Shown here piece after piece: positions 1-7,289 of a stretch of DNA of 64,000 nt. Under the pieces are notes generated by a model. The model did not search any database. It was given only the letters and a program-made list of their open reading frames with translations, and was not told the DNA's origin. The stretch's first letter is position 1; every line of letters starts with the position of its first letter. The position numbers were made by a program, and so were the translations under genes. The DNA comes from Hymenobacter sp. BT18 (lineage in GTDB: Bacteria; Bacteroidota; Bacteroidia; Cytophagales; Hymenobacteraceae). Where the stretch lies: assembly GCF_012273015.1 (NCBI RefSeq), contig NZ_CP050954.1:4132001-4196000 (forward strand), in the 5' to 3' direction.

Positions 1-78
1 CACGTTGCGCAGCCCCCAGAGGCCATCCACGACCGGGAAAAGCGCGGGCGTATTAGCCCGGTTGGCAGAAGCAGTCAT
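1..78 (-). CDS. N-terminal fragment of a protein, possibly an MBL-fold hydrolase
   Basis: Only the first 26 codons lie in the window; the gene continues beyond base 1. The ATG at 78 opens a frame reading MTASANRANTPALFPVVDG and continuing WGLRNV. The 'PVVDGLWGLRN' run resembles the first beta strand of metallo-beta-lactamase-fold hydrolases of this phylum, but the fragment is far too short to be sure. The start is supported by an open frame with GC-rich third positions to the window edge. It lies 33 bases downstream of the stop of the lipoprotein at 112-468 on the same strand. Confidence 0.4.
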   Translation of the reverse strand, partial: MTASANRANTPALFPVVDGLWGLRNV

Positions 79-111
79 AGCAAGCTTGCTGAGATGAAAG
101 ACTGGACAGGC

Positions 112-468
112 TTACTGCCCACCGGTAGTGCTGCCCGTGCTGCCGCTGGTGCTACCAGCCGGGGTGGTAGTTTCCACGCTGCCATTGTTGTTGCCCCCAG
201 ATGAGCTGCCGGAGGTCATGCCCGTTTCCATCGTGCCCCCCGAGGAACCCTGTTGATCTTCGAGGGTGCCACTGCCCGATTCCATGCCCATACCTGTAGA
301 GTCGGACGCAGTGCCGGAGCTGCCGTTGATATCGGCGCTGCCGTTACCGTCAACGTCTGCCGTGCCAGGGTTGGAGGAATTGTTGGATTCGGTGTTGTTG
401 CAGGCGCTAAAGGTGAGCATGGAGCTCAGGAGTGCGGTGGCCAGCAGGAACTTTCGGAACTTGGTCAT
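112..468 (-). CDS. Small Ser/Gly/Thr-rich lipoprotein
   Basis: This 118-residue protein starts with a lipoprotein signal: a basic N-terminus (MTKFRKF), a hydrophobic stretch and the lipobox TFSAC with the modified Cys near residue 23. The rest is low-complexity, rich in Ser, Gly, Thr and Asn with scattered Asp/Glu, and carries no domain I recognise. It should be anchored in the outer or inner membrane as an extended chain. The ATG at 468 was chosen because the signal peptide begins directly there; an adjacent in-frame ATG at 471 is equally possible, and the upstream open frame shows no coding character. Function unknown. Confidence 0.7.
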   Translation of the reverse strand: MTKFRKFLLATALLSSMLTFSACNNTESNNSSNPGTADVDGNGSADINGSSGTASDSTGMGMESGSGTLEDQQGSSGGTMETGMTSGSSSGGNNNGSVETTTPAGSTSGSTGSTTGGQ

Positions 469-1122
469 CATAATCAAAAACGTGAGGTGAAGGCAAACCG
501 GAGCGGCCGCCGTTATTCTACGTTGGCTATACGAGCGTTTCTGCCGATGATTAGCCGGAATTGCGTGGTGGTAAACTGGTATTTTCGGGGAGAAAAACGG
601 AGGTGGTATCCGGGTTTTTCGCAAAACCAGTGCGGTGCGAGGGGGAAGGTTCTGCGTGGTTGTGCCCGGCAGTACGCTGTGGGAGCCAGAGCGGTCTGGC
701 GGAGAAACGGGCTAACCTGCCACGCAGGCTGAAGGCGGAGTGCTACCGCTACGGGAAGTCCCCAACCTATGAGCAGTGAATAAACGTCTCTGGTACTCCC
801 TCCTGACAGCACGGAGCCAGGAGCTGTTCTGGAACCAGGAAAACCCGTTTGCACGGACGCGTACGCCATGCTTACGTCCGAAAAAATCAGCATCCCGAAG
901 AACTATGACTGAGTCTGGCGGCAGCGTAGAACTACCGGCTTGATAAACGATAGCTGAACAGTAAGGGTCTTTCGCGTTTGGTGGGAAAAACCCCGACAGT
1001 AACATCCGGGAAAGTCGGTAATTTAGCTGAAATGGGCATTTTTTGCTTGGGCAACAGCAACCCATTTCCCCTAGAGTTCCGTTCCTTTAGCTATCTACTT
1101 CATCCTCTTTTTTACGATACTC
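469..1122. other. Gene-free stretch of about 650 bp
   Basis: No convincing gene lies between the lipoprotein start and the KGG gene. Short open frames on both strands lack codon bias and recognisable motifs. Small hairpins are visible, for example around 614-630, around 714-726 and the 6 bp arms near 857-883, but no known RNA family signature. A short + frame around 824-912 has plausible codon use and might be the relic of an eroded gene. Confidence 0.5.
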
Positions 1123-1419
1123 ATGGCTCTTACTCAAGGAACTCAGCGTGGTGGTGCAGCCACCGCCGCCAGCGGCCGCAAAGGCACGCAGTCTACTGCT
1201 CCTGAAACCAAGAAAACCAGTCTGCGGGGCTTTGCCTCGATGGACCCCGAAATGCAGCGTCGTATTGCCAGCGAAGGCGGCCGGGCTTCTCACCTGAGCG
1301 GCCGCGGTCATCAGTGGACGTCGGAAGAGGCGCGGGCCGCCGGCCGCAAAGGCGGACAGGCCAGCCGCACGCAGACTAACGAGGAAAAAGGCAAGACCAG
1401 CACCAGCCGCAGCCGCTAA
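1123..1419 (+). CDS. KGG-repeat general stress protein
   Basis: This 98-residue basic, glycine-rich protein carries two KGG-type motifs (stress-induced repeat family, PF10685). The first is GFASMDPEMQRRIASEGGRA around residues 36-57, the second HQWTSEEARAAGRKGGQASR around residues 64-83. Homologues include plant-like Em/YciG proteins that accumulate under desiccation or stationary phase; their molecular role is poorly understood. The protein is cytoplasmic and probably disordered. The gene stands alone, with a strong hairpin terminator at 1467-1499 shared with the convergent cyanophycinase gene. The ATG at 1123 is the only sensible start. Confidence 0.85.
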   Translation: MALTQGTQRGGAATAASGRKGTQSTAPETKKTSLRGFASMDPEMQRRIASEGGRASHLSGRGHQWTSEEARAAGRKGGQASRTQTNEEKGKTSTSRSR

Positions 1420-1466
1420 GCCCGGATTGCCCTCGGGCGGATCGGACAACCACGGAATTGCGAAGT

Positions 1467-1499
1467 AAAAAGCCCCGGAGAAGCACTCCGGGGCTTTTT
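1467..1499. terminator. Bidirectional intrinsic terminator
   Basis: A perfect 10 bp stem (1471-1480 with 1486-1495) with a 5-base loop is flanked by an A-run on the left and a T-run on the right. It sits between the convergent KGG and cyanophycinase genes and can stop transcription from both. Confidence 0.85.
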
Positions 1500-1532
1500 G
1501 CTGGGCAGCCGCCGCGAAAAATGGCTCGAGGC

Positions 1533-2417
1533 TTAGGCATAAAGGCGAGGGGCCGTGGGCAGCGAGTACCGTTCGCCGCGAGCCAGCAGGTGCAGCTGCA
1601 CCCCGCGCATGGTGAAGGGCGTGCCGGGCGCTACCTCGTGGATGTTGGTGGAGCTACAGTTGCGCGCGTCCATGACGACCACCAAGCCGCTGCCGAGTAC
1701 TTCCAGCTCCCGGCCTTCCGTAACCAGCACGGCTGTGTCTTCTTCCAGCCCCAGGCCTATGCACGCTGGGTTGGTAGCGAGGATCTGGGCCATGCGCACT
1801 ATGCGGCCCCGCGCAATGAAGTGCGTATCCACGGCCACGTCGTGCAGCAGCTCCAGGCCAGTGGTAATGTGGATTTCTCCCTTCAGAAACCCGGCATCGT
1901 CCCGGCCCTGGTAAATCATAGGCGTGCTCATAGCGGTGGCCCCAGCGCTGGTGCCGGCCACCACCAGCCCCTCGTGGGCGTAGCGGGCCTGGATGCGGCG
2001 CTGCAGGGCCGTGCCGCCCAGCAGGGTAGTCAGGCGCAGCTGGTCGCCGCCGGTGAAGAGGATGCCGCCGGCCTTATCGACCAGCGCCAGTGTGCTTTCC
2101 TCGTTGGCCTCCGTACGAGTTGCTATGTTCTGCACCACCACCTTAGGCCCACTGAGCTTCCGGAAAGCCTCTACGTAGTCCTGGCCGGATTCTTCGGGCA
2201 GGCCGGAGGCCGTGGGAATAACAAGCAGCGGCCCCCGGTTGCCAATCTCCTGGGCCAGGCGCTCCAAAATGGCTTCCGGCGCGAAGTTCACGTTCTGTGC
2301 CGATTCGGTCTGTTCATCGGCAGGCTTGCCCTTGTCTTCGTGGCCGCCGATAAGCAGCAGTTTGCCCGTGGGAAGAGGGCAGGTTTGCGCCGAAGGGTGT
2401 TGTTTTTTGGAAGGCAT
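1533..2417 (-). CDS. cphB: Cyanophycinase-like peptidase (family S51)
   Basis: This 294-residue protein matches cyanophycinase, the exopeptidase that cuts multi-L-arginyl-poly-L-aspartate into beta-Asp-Arg dipeptides. The nucleophile motif GTSAGA is present at about residues 154-159, preceded by the substrate-strand motif FTGGDQ. The N-terminal LLLIGGHEDK and the later GLGLEEDTAV strands are also typical of S51. The ATG at 2417 (MPSKKQHPSA) is preferred; an upstream in-frame non-ATG start would add 15 hydrophobic residues but they do not form a clean signal peptide. No cyanophycin synthetase is in the window, so the true substrate may be cyanophycin made elsewhere in the genome or scavenged polymer. 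Length fits the family (about 270-300 residues). Confidence 0.88.
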   Translation of the reverse strand: MPSKKQHPSAQTCPLPTGKLLLIGGHEDKGKPADEQTESAQNVNFAPEAILERLAQEIGNRGPLLVIPTASGLPEESGQDYVEAFRKLSGPKVVVQNIATRTEANEESTLALVDKAGGILFTGGDQLRLTTLLGGTALQRRIQARYAHEGLVVAGTSAGATAMSTPMIYQGRDDAGFLKGEIHITTGLELLHDVAVDTHFIARGRIVRMAQILATNPACIGLGLEEDTAVLVTEGRELEVLGSGLVVVMDARNCSSTNIHEVAPGTPFTMRGVQLHLLARGERYSLPTAPRLYA

Positions 2418-2647
2418 AGGCAGTACGAGTAAGGCTGAATCAAAGAAAAGCAAGGCCGGCAAAGCCCCGCCAGCTTGCTGCTACGGGCACATACGAGCCC
2501 GCCTGCGCTAAGGTGACGTCCCGCCGCACCAATACCCCGTCGCCCGCTACGCAACACCCCCGGCGTTGCCATCGGGCCGGCGTCGTTTGCGGCGTAGTGC
2601 AGCAAACCGTTGGCTACTACCCGGGAACAACTCCACCCTATGAGCAC

Positions 2648-2683
2648 AAAAAACGCCCCGGCTGGCTAGGCGGGGCGTTTTAC
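2648..2683. terminator. Hairpin terminator
   Basis: A perfect 10 bp stem (2651-2660 with 2671-2680) closes a 10-base loop and has A-rich left and T-rich right flanks. It lies directly downstream of the carboxypeptidase-regulatory-like gene on the minus strand, the gene it most likely terminates. Confidence 0.75.
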
Positions 2684-2702
2684 GAACGAAGCAGAGTCGG
2701 GC

Positions 2703-3152
2703 TTACTGGTTATCGGTGGGCCGAAGCACAAAGTAGATGTCGTTGGGCTGGTGGCCGGTGCTGAGCTGCATGCCCTGCTGGCGGCAGCCCTGGGCAGTGC
2801 AGATCAGCGAAACCGGCCCGCTCGTGGGTAGCAGCAGGGCAAAGTCGCCCTTTTCATTGGTACGGGCGCAGGCCTCGCCTCCCTCCAGCCAGATGGTGGC
2901 CCCAGCCAGCGGCTGTCCATCAGCCCCCACTACGCTGCCCGTGAGGGTAATGGGCGTTTCGAAGTAGGCTGTGGCCGCGCGCCGGGGCTGGGCGGCCCGC
3001 CGGAACACGTTGCGCGCGAGTTGCCGGATGCCAACGGGCTTGCTAACGATGGGGGTGGTGCTGACAGCAACCGGGCTACTGTTAGCGGTGGCCGAAGTCA
3101 GAACCAGCAATACGAGGGCAAGGGTACTGGTGAGGGCGCGAAGGAGTTGCAT
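2703..3152 (-). CDS. Secreted protein with carboxypeptidase-regulatory-like domain
   Basis: The protein has 149 residues. Residues 1-24 form a classical signal peptide (hydrophobic LALVLLVL core, likely cut near ATANS). Residues about 70-145 form a beta-sandwich of the CarboxypepD_reg-like type: LTGSVVGADGQPLAGATIWL followed by a TNEKGDFAL strand. In Bacteroidota this domain is common in outer-membrane and periplasmic proteins and in TonB receptor N-termini. Here it stands alone after a basic linker (residues 38-62). The gene follows the small secreted gene at 3195-3647 on the same strand, with 42 bases between, so the two may be cotranscribed. Specific function unknown. Confidence 0.72.
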   Translation of the reverse strand: MQLLRALTSTLALVLLVLTSATANSSPVAVSTTPIVSKPVGIRQLARNVFRRAAQPRRAATAYFETPITLTGSVVGADGQPLAGATIWLEGGEACARTNEKGDFALLLPTSGPVSLICTAQGCRQQGMQLSTGHQPNDIYFVLRPTDNQ

Positions 3153-3194
3153 GGTAGGGGCGTAGAAAAACGGGGCAAGTAGACAGTAGGGGAC

Positions 3195-3647
3195 TTACTG
3201 GGCGCTCATTTCCAGCGTCAGCAGGTCGGCGGCGGGCTGGCGGTCTTCCAGCAGGCGGAAGCTGTTGTACTGGCCGGCGGAGAGAATGCGCAGCATGGCC
3301 AAGTCGTAGCGGTGCATGACCTGGGCAATGCTGGGCGTGGCCAGCAGCGTTTCGTCGTCGGCCAGCAGGGGCGAAACCTCCGACTGCTCCGTGGCCTGCT
3401 GCAGCGCCTGCAGTTTCGCCAGCGTGACCTTGTGCACGGCCAGGGCCTGCTTGTGCGAAAGGCGCAGTACGTCGGTGAAGTAGGCTGTTACCTCCTGCGA
3501 GCGGTTGGCTACCTGCTTGGCGTAGGCGGCGGGAGCCGTACACTCCTTGTCCTGCAGGCCTTTGCTGTGCTCTTTGGCTGGGCCGGCCGCTAGTACCGAA
3601 CCACTCAGGAGAGAGAAACCAAGCAGGAAAGTGAAGATCTTTTTCAT
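3195..3647 (-). CDS. Small secreted helical protein, function unknown
   Basis: This 150-residue protein starts with a signal peptide (MKKIFTFLLGFSLLSGSVLA, cut after AGA/VLA), which fixes the ATG at 3647. The mature part is alpha-helical, with a motif LRLSHKQALAVHKVTLAKLQ that resembles the 'L-x-Leu-Ser-x-x-Gln' helices found in small periplasmic proteins of this phylum. The protein at 38035-38370 shows a comparable LQLQPHQAQLLRRAL helix. A possible -7 promoter box lies at 3702-3709 on the minus strand, giving a leader of roughly 45-50 bases. No domain name can be given with confidence. Confidence 0.68.
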   Translation of the reverse strand: MKKIFTFLLGFSLLSGSVLAAGPAKEHSKGLQDKECTAPAAYAKQVANRSQEVTAYFTDVLRLSHKQALAVHKVTLAKLQALQQATEQSEVSPLLADDETLLATPSIAQVMHRYDLAMLRILSAGQYNSFRLLEDRQPAADLLTLEMSAQ

Positions 3648-3701
3648 GGCGGCAGGGAAGTTAAAAAGCAGTAGGAGAGGAGGATTAGCGGGAAGACGAT
3701 G

Positions 3702-3709
3702 CAAACATA
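3702..3709 (-). promoter_or_regulatory. TAnnTTTG promoter box
   Basis: The minus strand reads TATGTTTG here, an exact match to the Bacteroidota -7 element, about 55 bases upstream of the secreted-protein start at 3647. No clear -33 TTTG partner was found. Confidence 0.5.
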
Positions 3710-3894
3710 CCCGCTGCCCGGAGCCCGGGGCCGGCTTTTTGTCTTAACCCTGCCGGGCGCTGTGTGAACGGTGGCTTTTTCTGTCTGAATGAAAAAGGGT
3801 AACTGCCTGCCGCATACTTTCACTGCTAGTCGAGCTTATGGCGGGCTTCATCGAATGAGCTGGGCTATTCACTCAGGGAAAAGTACCTTCGACG

Positions 3895-3959
3895 CCCAAG
3901 GCTGCGGTGGCAGCCCGCCCGCGCCCGGTGCGTGGCTTGGCTACCACCGCAGCCTTGGG
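3895..3959. repeat. 16 bp perfect inverted repeat in the leader of the LytTR gene
   Basis: Bases 3895-3910 are exactly complementary to 3944-3959, with a 33-base spacer. The second arm ends 26 bases before the ATG of the LytTR regulator at 3986. It lacks a T-run, so it is not an ordinary terminator. It may be a dyad operator (LytTR proteins bind spaced repeats, though normally direct ones) or an mRNA leader hairpin. Confidence 0.6.
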
Positions 3960-3985
3960 TCCTGCTCTCGCCCACACCTCATTGC

Positions 3986-4723
3986 ATGCCTAGTCCCGCA
4001 CCACTCACCTGCGTCATCGTCGACGACAACGAAATCAACCGCCTCACCCTGGAACACTTGGTGGAGCTTACGCCCACCCTCACGCTGGCAGCCTCGCTGC
4101 CGGGCAGCGTGGAGGCCCTGCAGTACTTCAGCCAAGGCAACCGTGCCGATCTGCTGCTGCTCGATATCGAAATGCCTCAGCTCTCGGGCCTGGAGCTGGT
4201 GCGCCTGTTGCCCAAGCCGCCGCCCGCCATTGTGGTTGTAACCAGCCACCGCGACTTTGCCGTGGATGCTTTTGAGCTGCAGGTGGCCGACTACCTGGTG
4301 AAGCCGATTGGTTTGGGGCGCTTCAGCCAGGCTATAGCCCGCGTGCTGGAGCAGCGGCAGCTGGCCGAGCAGGCTGCTGCCGCCCCCGAGGGTGGCCCCG
4401 TTGAGCCCCACGGGTCGGAGCTGTTTGTGAAAGTGGGCCCGCGCATGCTGCGCCTCAATTTTGAGGACGTGCTCTACATCGAAGCCCTGTCTACCTATTC
4501 GGTGCTCGTGACGAAAACGCAAAAACACATTGTTTACCTTACCCTGAAAGCCATTACCGAGCGGCTGCCGTTTGCGCACTTTGCCCGCGTGCACCGCAGC
4601 TACATCGTCAACACCCGCCAGATTGAGGCTATCGAAGACAATATGCTTAAGCTGGGGCCCTACGAAGTGCCCGTAGGCAAGTCCTACCAGGAAGCTTTTT
4701 TCAAGCAGCTGCGTGGGCTTTAA
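3986..4723 (+). CDS. LytTR-family response regulator
   Basis: This 245-residue protein has a receiver domain (residues about 8-125) and a C-terminal LytTR DNA-binding domain (about 145-243). Receiver residues are in place: acidic pair DD at 13-14, phospho-acceptor D60 in LLLLDIEMP, K106 in YLVKP. The LytTR part shows the typical ALSTYSVLV strand and the FARVHRSYIVNTRQI helix-strand unit. The ATG at 3986 was chosen because MPSPAPLTCVIVDDNE begins right at the first receiver strand. No LytS-type kinase is adjacent; the neighbour is the convergent hybrid kinase 13 bases away. A 16 bp inverted repeat just upstream may be an autoregulatory site. Confidence 0.92.
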   Translation: MPSPAPLTCVIVDDNEINRLTLEHLVELTPTLTLAASLPGSVEALQYFSQGNRADLLLLDIEMPQLSGLELVRLLPKPPPAIVVVTSHRDFAVDAFELQVADYLVKPIGLGRFSQAIARVLEQRQLAEQAAAAPEGGPVEPHGSELFVKVGPRMLRLNFEDVLYIEALSTYSVLVTKTQKHIVYLTLKAITERLPFAHFARVHRSYIVNTRQIEAIEDNMLKLGPYEVPVGKSYQEAFFKQLRGL

Positions 4724-4736
4724 AATAGCCCGGTAC

Positions 4737-7052
4737 TTACGCAGCCGGCAGCTCGCGGGGCAGTTCCTGCAGGGCCCGCTGGAGCTTGGCAACCAAGCGG
4801 GCAACCAGGCGGCTGGGCTCGGCCTGGAGGGCGGTTTCCGGCTGCTCCAGCTGGCTTACCACCTCAGCCACATCAGGAATGCCGAGGGCCTCGAGGTTGG
4901 GCTTGATGTGGTGTACCAACGAGGCTACCTGCTCCCAGTTGCCGGCTGTAGCAGCGGCTTCCAGCTGCGCGAGCGAGGCCGGAATGTTGGCCAGAAACGA
5001 GCGGATAATTTTGATTACGAACGCTTCGCGGCCGTGCGCCAGGGCCCGCAGCTTCTCCAGGTTATAGGCGGCGGGCGGAGCGGCCTTTTCTAATAGCTGC
5101 TTCAGCTGCTGATAAAGCTTTTCTTCCTCGAAGGGCTTAGTCAGACAGGCATTCATGCCTGCCGCCAGGTACTGTTCATTATCCGCTCGGAAGGCGTTGG
5201 CCGTGAGGGCCAGAATCGGAACGTTGGCCTTCGCCGCGTCGGGCAGCTGCCGGATAGCAGCCGTGGCCTCCAGACCGCTCATTCCCGGCATCTGAATATC
5301 CATCAGGACGATGTCGTAAGCCCGCTGGCGGTACAAGTCCAGGCCAATCAGGCCATTTTCAGCCTCGTCCACGTGCATACCCCATTCCTCCAGCAGCAGA
5401 CGCGCTACTTCGCGGTTGATTTCGTTGTCTTCGAAAAGCAATGCCCGCCGGCCTCGCAGAATGCCGCTGTCGAAGGCTACCGGCGCAACCGGGGCGGGGG
5501 CAGCATGGGCGCGGGGTAAAGTAAGTGTAAAGGAAAAGGTGCTGCCCCGGCCTACTTCACTCTGCAGGCGCAGCTTGCCTCCATACTGCTCCACCAGGGC
5601 CCGCGAAATACTCAAACCCAGCCCGGTACCGCCAAAGCGGCGCGTGGTATCGGCATACGCTTGGGTGAAGCCCTCAAAAATGCGCTCCTGCTGGGCGGTA
5701 TCAATGCCGATACCGGTATCTTCCACCGTTACTTCCACGGTGAGGGAGGTGTCGGTGCTGGCTACCTCGCGCGCAATAACGATGATGCGGCCGCCGGGCT
5801 CGGTGAACTTGATGGCATTGCTGACCAAGTTGAGCAGGATCTGGTTGAGGCGGTACGGGTCGCCCAGCACCCAGGGGTAAGAGCAGGAGTTACGAAGGGG
5901 AGTACCGGCCACCACGAGGCCTTTTTCGGTGGCTTGGTGAATAAGCGGCTGCAGAGCCTGGGCAAAAGAGTCGCAGAGGTTGAAGGGCGTTTGCTCCATT
6001 TCCAGCTTGCCGGAGGTGATTTTGGCCATGTCCAGCACATCGTTGATGATGGTGAGCAAGTGCTGGCCCGAGCTGCGGATGATGCCCAGCCACTCCCGCT
6101 GGCGGCTGTCGAGCTGGGTTTTACTCAGCTGGGCGGCCATACCCAATACCCCGTTCATGGGCGTACGGATTTCGTGACTCATGTTGGCCAGGAAATTCTC
6201 GCGGGCTTTCACGGCCGCTTCAGCTTCTTCTTTCGCCCGCAGCATGGCCTGCTCGGCCTGTACCCGCGCCGTGATGTTGACCAGGTAGATGTTGGCAAAC
6301 CCGGATTCGGGCAGGGGCACGACAAAGGAAGCAAAGTGGCCCCGCGCTATGGCCAGGTCCATTTTCTGCTCGGTGCCCTCGGCCAGGGCCGCGGCCGCTA
6401 TTTGCCGGGCCGCCGCCAGCAACTGCTGCTGCTCTTCGGGGCAGAGGGCCGCGTACAGACTATCGGCCGACTGATTGGTATAAATAAGCTCCCCGTGCAA
6501 ATCTACCCGCAGAATAGGGTTGGGATTCTGGCCCGGAATACTGGCTATGGATTGCAGCTGCTGGTGCAGACGCTGACGCTCCGTAACGTCGCGCAGGCAA
6601 ACCAGCAGGTGCTCCGGGGCGCCGGGTGCTTCCTGCATGGGCAGAAAGTCGCGCTCCAGCAACCGGCCATCTTTGAGTTCCACCAGCTCATTGTAGGCCG
6701 GCTGCCTGTCGACCAGAAGTTGGTGCAGGCGCTCCGCAAATGCCTCCGGATGCGCCACGGCCTTGCGGAAGCGCTGCTGGATAGCCCGCGAAGAATGGCC
6801 TACCCACTGGCTGGCCGGAAGGGGCATGCCCCAAAGCTGGCAGGCCTGGTCGTTGATGAGCAGGAGGGTACCGGCCTCATCCAGTAAAGCTACTCCTTCC
6901 TGTAGTTGGTTGATCAGCAGGTGCAGACGCGTCTGCGCCGTGGCCGTGGCCGCCGAGCTTTCGAGTAGTTGCTGCTCCAGTTCCCGGATGCGCTGTTGAG
7001 CCCCGTCCAGGGTAGCGGGCAAGGAGGGGGATGAAAAAACAGGAGCAGCCAT
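4737..7052 (-). CDS. PAS hybrid sensor histidine kinase with receiver and HPt domains
   Basis: The 771-residue protein carries a whole phosphorelay. A coiled-coil start (about 18-45) is followed by two PAS-like sensor domains (about 45-155 and 165-270), HisKA with H293 in NMSHEIRTPMNG, HATPase with the DTGIGI and GGTGLGLSIS boxes (about 355-510), a receiver with D585 in LMDIQMPGMSG, and a C-terminal HPt with H715 in HHIKPNLEALG. There is no membrane segment or signal peptide, so it is a cytoplasmic sensor. The ATG at 7052 is preferred to a TTG three codons upstream. It is convergent with the LytTR regulator, which could be a partner, but there is no direct evidence for that. Confidence 0.93.
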   Translation of the reverse strand: MAAPVFSSPSLPATLDGAQQRIRELEQQLLESSAATATAQTRLHLLINQLQEGVALLDEAGTLLLINDQACQLWGMPLPASQWVGHSSRAIQQRFRKAVAHPEAFAERLHQLLVDRQPAYNELVELKDGRLLERDFLPMQEAPGAPEHLLVCLRDVTERQRLHQQLQSIASIPGQNPNPILRVDLHGELIYTNQSADSLYAALCPEEQQQLLAAARQIAAAALAEGTEQKMDLAIARGHFASFVVPLPESGFANIYLVNITARVQAEQAMLRAKEEAEAAVKARENFLANMSHEIRTPMNGVLGMAAQLSKTQLDSRQREWLGIIRSSGQHLLTIINDVLDMAKITSGKLEMEQTPFNLCDSFAQALQPLIHQATEKGLVVAGTPLRNSCSYPWVLGDPYRLNQILLNLVSNAIKFTEPGGRIIVIAREVASTDTSLTVEVTVEDTGIGIDTAQQERIFEGFTQAYADTTRRFGGTGLGLSISRALVEQYGGKLRLQSEVGRGSTFSFTLTLPRAHAAPAPVAPVAFDSGILRGRRALLFEDNEINREVARLLLEEWGMHVDEAENGLIGLDLYRQRAYDIVLMDIQMPGMSGLEATAAIRQLPDAAKANVPILALTANAFRADNEQYLAAGMNACLTKPFEEEKLYQQLKQLLEKAAPPAAYNLEKLRALAHGREAFVIKIIRSFLANIPASLAQLEAAATAGNWEQVASLVHHIKPNLEALGIPDVAEVVSQLEQPETALQAEPSRLVARLVAKLQRALQELPRELPAA

Positions 7053-7289
7053 AGAAAACAACGCAGAATGGGGAACTTCACTAAAAGTACAGGAACTAGC
7101 CAGTACTTGCCGCGCAGCTTAGCCAAACAGCAGCGTTTGCCGGGTGAATGGGGTGTTTTTACGGCCGTAAGCGGGCCACGCAGCCGGGCAAGCAAAACCC
7201 GTCGGGGCAGATAGCGGTAAGTACTTTCAAGCTCAGCCAGAAATACGGGCCTATTTCCGCCCCGCCCGGCCGCTTCTCCAGCCCAGGAT

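Larger units (their letters stand above)
3648..3985. other. Intergenic region with promoter box and large inverted repeat
   Basis: The 338 bp between the divergent secreted-protein and LytTR genes hold a -7 box (3702-3709, minus) and a 16 bp perfect inverted repeat (3895-3959). No gene is supported. Confidence 0.6.

Noticed and set aside
513..1065. Overlapping short open frames on both strands in the gap at 0.5-1.1 kb
   Set aside because: No signal peptide, domain, codon bias or promoter supports any of them.
1458..2432. Long open frame on the + strand opposite the cyanophycinase gene
   Set aside because: It is the antisense shadow of a well-supported S51 peptidase gene; its translation has no motifs and is Gln/Arg/His-rich, as expected from reversed GC-rich codons.
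5661..6887. 408-codon open frame opposite the hybrid kinase
   Set aside because: The minus strand has clear HisKA, HATPase and receiver motifs; the + frame has none.
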